Source: an uncultured Porphyromonadaceae bacterium (lineage in GTDB: Bacteria; Bacteroidota; Bacteroidia; Bacteroidales; Muribaculaceae). From it: a DNA stretch of 9,971 nt. The first letter of the stretch is position 1. Every line of letters begins with the position of its first letter. This document shows, piece after piece, positions 7,599 through 9,971 of the stretch. Under the pieces are notes generated by a model. It was given only the letters and a program-made list of their open reading frames with translations. It ran no database searches and was not told where the DNA came from. The position numbers were made by a program, and so were the translations under genes. Location of the stretch: contig CAMWKC010000064.1 of the NCBI GenBank assembly GCA_947174735.1, forward strand, positions 1 through 9,971. Direction: 5' to 3'.

Positions 7599-7774
7599 TA
7601 AATAAAGTGTACGATGTATGAAGTCCCCGACCTAATGTATGAATCCGTCAATTGAGCATGCTTAAAATCTTTGTTAGGTATATTCATTATTGTCTGACTT
7701 AACCAGTATCATCAATACATTCGATAAATAGAGATAGGTAGGGAGATAAAAGACACCGGACCAATCTTAGGAGT
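7576..7774. other. Divergent intergenic region without genes
   Basis: About 300 nt (7541-7844) separate the two divergent genes, and the promoters occupy its ends. The central part holds no convincing coding region. It contains a 9-bp direct repeat (7614-7622 and 7635-7643), an imperfect 14-bp palindrome TTGAGCA/TGCTTAA with one mismatched pair (7652-7665), and a possible inverted match ATACATT (7715-7721) to the repeat core AATGTAT. These could be operators, but nothing proves it. Confidence 0.4.
7614..7643. repeat. Direct repeat ATGTATGAA, 21-bp spacing
   Basis: ATGTATGAA occurs exactly at 7614-7622 and 7635-7643, a start-to-start distance of 21 bp, which is two helical turns and typical of tandem regulator sites. 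It lies upstream of the cluster promoter (-7 at 7568-7575), at roughly -53 to -82 relative to the expected start site. Nine bases twice in a short AT-rich region can also arise by chance. Confidence 0.35.
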
Positions 7775-7805
7775 TTTGGAAATCTGAGTTTTTTCGTTAA
7801 CTTTG
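7775..7805 (+). promoter_or_regulatory. Consensus promoter for the AAA-ATPase-like gene
   Basis: TTTG (7775-7778), exactly 19 nt, then TAACTTTG (7798-7805) match the Bacteroidota primary-sigma consensus in full. Initiation near 7812 gives a leader of about 33 nt before ATG 7845. This rules out the TTG at 7803, which lies within the -7 box. Confidence 0.75.
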
Positions 7806-7844
7806 CTTGGGAATCATTATAGATATTTCTTATATAAGAAAATT

Positions 7845-9410
7845 ATGGGTATCGTGCCTAAATATGCAATCGGACAGCAGGATTTTAAATCTTTGCGATT
7901 GGCTCATTGTGTGTATATTGATAAGACTGAGTATATTAAAAAAATAATTTCATCAGGGAGCCAGTATTATTTCCTTGCTCGGCCACGCCGCTTTGGGAAA
8001 AGCCTCTTTCTCTCCATGCTCCGTTACTTCTTTGAAGGAGAAAGAAATCTGTTTAAAGGACTTTACATTGATTCTGTTGATTGGGACTGGAAACAATATC
8101 CGGTGTTATACCTTGATCTTAACAGGGAGAGATATGCAGAGGCGGAAAAATTGAACAGCATACTTGACAATTTATTCAGTAAGTGGGAATCCAAATATGA
8201 AGTTGCAGTGATAGCAAACGATCTTTCCTCAAGACTCTCTAATATCATTGAATCCGCTCACAGAAAGACCGGTAGACAAGTAGTCATTCTTGTTGATGAG
8301 TATGACAAACCGCTGGTCGGAAACCTCAACAAGAAGGAAAATTTTGAGTATTACCAAAATCAGCTCGCTTCAATATATTCCAATTTCAAGAGTAGTGCGG
8401 AGCATATAAGACTCGTGTTCCTCACCGGAGTCAGCCGGTTCAGCAAGCTGAGTGTTTTCTCTGACCTAAATAATATTGCCGACATTACTTTCTCTAACGA
8501 ATTTGCCGACATCTGCGGAATTACTGAAAAGGAGATGCTTGATAATCTTAAGTCCGGAATCAAAAAACTGGCACAATACATGGAAACCACATTCGATATA
8601 GCACTTAATCTGCTTAAGGAGAATTATGATGGATACCGCTTTGCCGAAAGAGGAAGTGACATATATAATCCTTGGTCACTCCTAAACGCTATGGACACTT
8701 CCAAGATAGATAACTACTGGAACGAAACCGGAGTACCCACCATTACCATAGAGGCTCTGAAGAGAGTAAATGCTGACCTCGAGAAGACCTTTGACAGCTA
8801 TTGTTCATCATCTGATCTGAAGGGTCTCGATCTTCTTGACCCTAATCCACGTGCCCTCCTTTATCAGACGGGTTATCTCACCATAAAAGGTTATAATGCA
8901 AAGCTCAATAGGTTTCACCTCGGAATACCTAACCGTGAGGCAAAGGAAGCGTTGGTTAAGGTGCTGATTCCTGCCTATCTAAAGTATAAATCTGTGTTCT
9001 CAAATGAGGTAACTGACAAGATTGTGGTAGGCTTTGCGTTTGGAGAGCCGGAAGAGGCGATGAAGGCTTTACAAGCATATTTTGCCGGTATTGATTACTC
9101 TCTGAGGATTGATAATGAAAACAACTTCCACAACGCATTTTTCCTCTTGATGGACCTTATCGGTCTGAATGCAAAGGTAGAGTCCCATACATCTAACGGC
9201 CGCATCGACATTGAGCTCACCACTGATGAGTATATATACATTATCGAACTGAAGTATGACTACTCGGCACAGGAAGCTCTGGAGCAGATTGAACGCAAAC
9301 AGTATGCAAGGAAGTACCATGCTGATTCCCGTAAAATCTTCCTTATCGGTGCGACATTCTCATCTAAAACCCGCTGTATCGAAGAATGGCTCATAAAAGA
9401 ACTACAATAA
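7845..9410 (+). CDS. AAA-ATPase-like protein with C-terminal PD-(D/E)XK domain
   Basis: A 521-residue protein, close to the usual family length, combining AAA-ATPase_like (PF09820-type) and PDDEXK_9 (PF08011-type) modules. In order: the family N-terminus (KYAIGQQDFKSLR, YIDKTEYI), a Walker A variant RPRRFGKSL (46-54), Walker B LVDEYDKPL (149-157), the TGVSRFSKLSVFSDLNN block (194-210), YDGYRF with DIYNPWSLLNA (261-282), and a nuclease-like core with NGRIDIE (D455) and IIELK (E468, K470), followed by AQEALEQIERKQYA. The family is highly duplicated in Bacteroidota genomes and is often treated as mobile or defence-like, but its function is not established. No membrane segment is visible, so it is probably cytoplasmic. 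All motifs appear intact. It is convergent with a truncated relative, with 26 nt between stops. ATG 7845 was chosen from the promoter position. Confidence 0.9.
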   Translation: MGIVPKYAIGQQDFKSLRLAHCVYIDKTEYIKKIISSGSQYYFLARPRRFGKSLFLSMLRYFFEGERNLFKGLYIDSVDWDWKQYPVLYLDLNRERYAEAEKLNSILDNLFSKWESKYEVAVIANDLSSRLSNIIESAHRKTGRQVVILVDEYDKPLVGNLNKKENFEYYQNQLASIYSNFKSSAEHIRLVFLTGVSRFSKLSVFSDLNNIADITFSNEFADICGITEKEMLDNLKSGIKKLAQYMETTFDIALNLLKENYDGYRFAERGSDIYNPWSLLNAMDTSKIDNYWNETGVPTITIEALKRVNADLEKTFDSYCSSSDLKGLDLLDPNPRALLYQTGYLTIKGYNAKLNRFHLGIPNREAKEALVKVLIPAYLKYKSVFSNEVTDKIVVGFAFGEPEEAMKALQAYFAGIDYSLRIDNENNFHNAFFLLMDLIGLNAKVESHTSNGRIDIELTTDEYIYIIELKYDYSAQEALEQIERKQYARKYHADSRKIFLIGATFSSKTRCIEEWLIKELQ

Positions 9411-9436
9411 ACCATTTTCAAAGTATGACACCCCTA

Positions 9437-9904
9437 TCAAACAACGACAATTATTTTATAATAATATAGTTTTTCTATAATCCAGCTATCGAGACCACGT
9501 GCTGAGTCACTGAAATTTGCGCCGATAAGATAAAGCTGACGTTTATTTAGTGCATAACGTCCTGCATAATCACGGCTATGTATCTGAGCTATAGCTTCTT
9601 CAGCACTTTTATTGTATTTAAATTCAAAAATATAGATATAGGCAGATGTAATGATTTCGAGATCAGTACGTCCGTTGTTGGTGTGGTGTTCCGTCTGTGC
9701 CTCTGAACCAGCACTACCCTCAAAATAAGCACGTAAAGTGGAAAGTAACAGACTTTTTCCGAAGCGCCGAGGACGGGAAAGAAAATAATACTTACCCTGC
9801 AGTGTAAGACGCGCTACGTATTCTGTCTTATCGACATAAGTGTAGCCACCTTCGATGATTTCGGAAAAAGTCTGTATTCCGACCGGATATTTCGGTATCG
9901 TCAT
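9437..9904 (-). CDS. Internally deleted AAA-ATPase-like/PD-(D/E)XK protein (remnant or mini-protein)
   Basis: A 155-residue protein whose two ends match the neighbouring full-length gene. Residues 1-63 carry the family N-terminus ([18 protein letters not shown]), the Walker A variant RPRRFGKSL (44-52) and AYFEG. After a short linker SAGSE (64-68), residues 70-146 match the C-terminal nuclease-like domain: [10 protein letters not shown] (D81), FEFK (E94, K96), [35 protein letters not shown]. Compared with the sibling, about 375 residues (roughly 65-439) are missing, including Walker B and the NPWSLLNA block, yet the frame is kept and no stop intervenes. The end [10 protein letters not shown] departs from the family and is probably a replaced tail. 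It diverges clearly from its neighbour, so it is not a fresh inverted copy. It may be a decaying pseudogene or a stable short form; without Walker B, ATP hydrolysis is unlikely. Confidence 0.8.
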   Translation of the reverse strand: MTIPKYPVGIQTFSEIIEGGYTYVDKTEYVARLTLQGKYYFLSRPRRFGKSLLLSTLRAYFEGSAGSEAQTEHHTNNGRTDLEIITSAYIYIFEFKYNKSAEEAIAQIHSRDYAGRYALNKRQLYLIGANFSDSARGLDSWIIEKLYYYKIIVVV

Positions 9905-9937
9905 AAATCATTACAGCCCATTTGAGAGACCAAGGCA

Positions 9938-9968
9938 TAAAGTTAATGGTTTGTGGTAATATATACAA
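9938..9968 (-). promoter_or_regulatory. Possible promoter of the deleted ATPase/nuclease-type gene
   Basis: The minus strand reads TAACTTTA (9945 to 9938), one base off the TAnnTTTG -7 consensus. TTG (9968-9966) lies 20 nt upstream. Initiation near 9931 would give a leader of about 27 nt before ATG 9904. If real, the shortened gene still has its transcription signal. Confidence 0.45.
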
Positions 9969-9971
9969 CCA

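Noticed and set aside
7614..7655. Thirteen-codon plus-strand frame (ATG to TGA) formed by the direct repeat
   Set aside because: There is no promoter in its direction, it is too short to judge, and it is explained by two copies of ATGTATGAA.
7845..9904. Recent inverted duplication of one gene
   Set aside because: The matching parts differ widely in DNA and protein (for example around both Walker A motifs), so the two genes are old relatives, not a recent copy.

Overview
The window looks like a chromosomal segment of a gut-type member of the Bacteroidales (Bacteroidota). Several intergenic regions carry the Bacteroidota promoter pattern (a TTTG-like -33 box, about 19-20 nt, then a TAnnTTTG -7 box). 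Genes lack clear Shine-Dalgarno sequences, and the content fits: an STN/carboxypeptidase-regulatory-like outer-membrane beta-barrel, a DUF1349 secreted protein, and two 'AAA-ATPase-like plus PD-(D/E)XK' genes of a family that is very abundant in this phylum. I cannot place it to genus from sequence alone.

Layout. (1) 1-631, minus: a secreted DUF1349 (concanavalin-A-like) protein, cut by the window edge just after its domain. (2) 632-777: a divergent promoter region built around a perfect 16-bp palindrome made of two back-to-back -7 boxes. (3) 778-1515, plus: a LuxR/NarL-type HTH regulator with an N-terminal sensor-like region. (4) 1565-4111, minus, convergent with it: a large TonB-receptor-like outer-membrane protein whose start codon is preceded by a 52-nt two-tier hairpin. 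(5) 4269-7540, minus: a tight three-gene cluster, in transcription order a membrane-anchored M23 metallopeptidase, a cobalamin-binding radical SAM enzyme, and a protein that looks like an (alpha/alpha)6-barrel enzyme, perhaps distantly like linalool dehydratase/isomerase. (6) 7541-7844: a divergent intergenic region with one promoter on each side. (7) 7845-9410, plus: a full-length AAA-ATPase-like/PD-(D/E)XK protein. (8) 9437-9904, minus, convergent with it: a second family member that has lost about 375 internal residues in frame while keeping both its Walker A motif and its nuclease-type motif.

How the genes may work together. The M23/radical SAM/barrel cluster has gaps of 22 and 43 nt and one good promoter, so it is probably one transcript; a role in modifying an envelope or lipid-like molecule is conjecture. 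The outer-membrane protein follows on the same strand after a 157-nt gap with its own structured leader, so it may be co-transcribed but separately controlled. The LuxR regulator sits between the DUF1349 gene and the outer-membrane gene and could control either. The two ATPase/nuclease-type genes look like an independent accessory pair.

In three places the start codon was decided by promoter position or gene overlap: the longest open frames for the M23 gene and the full-length ATPase gene begin with TTG codons lying inside -7 boxes, and that of the radical SAM gene runs into the upstream gene. No tRNA, rRNA, CRISPR array, insertion sequence or phage gene was seen.
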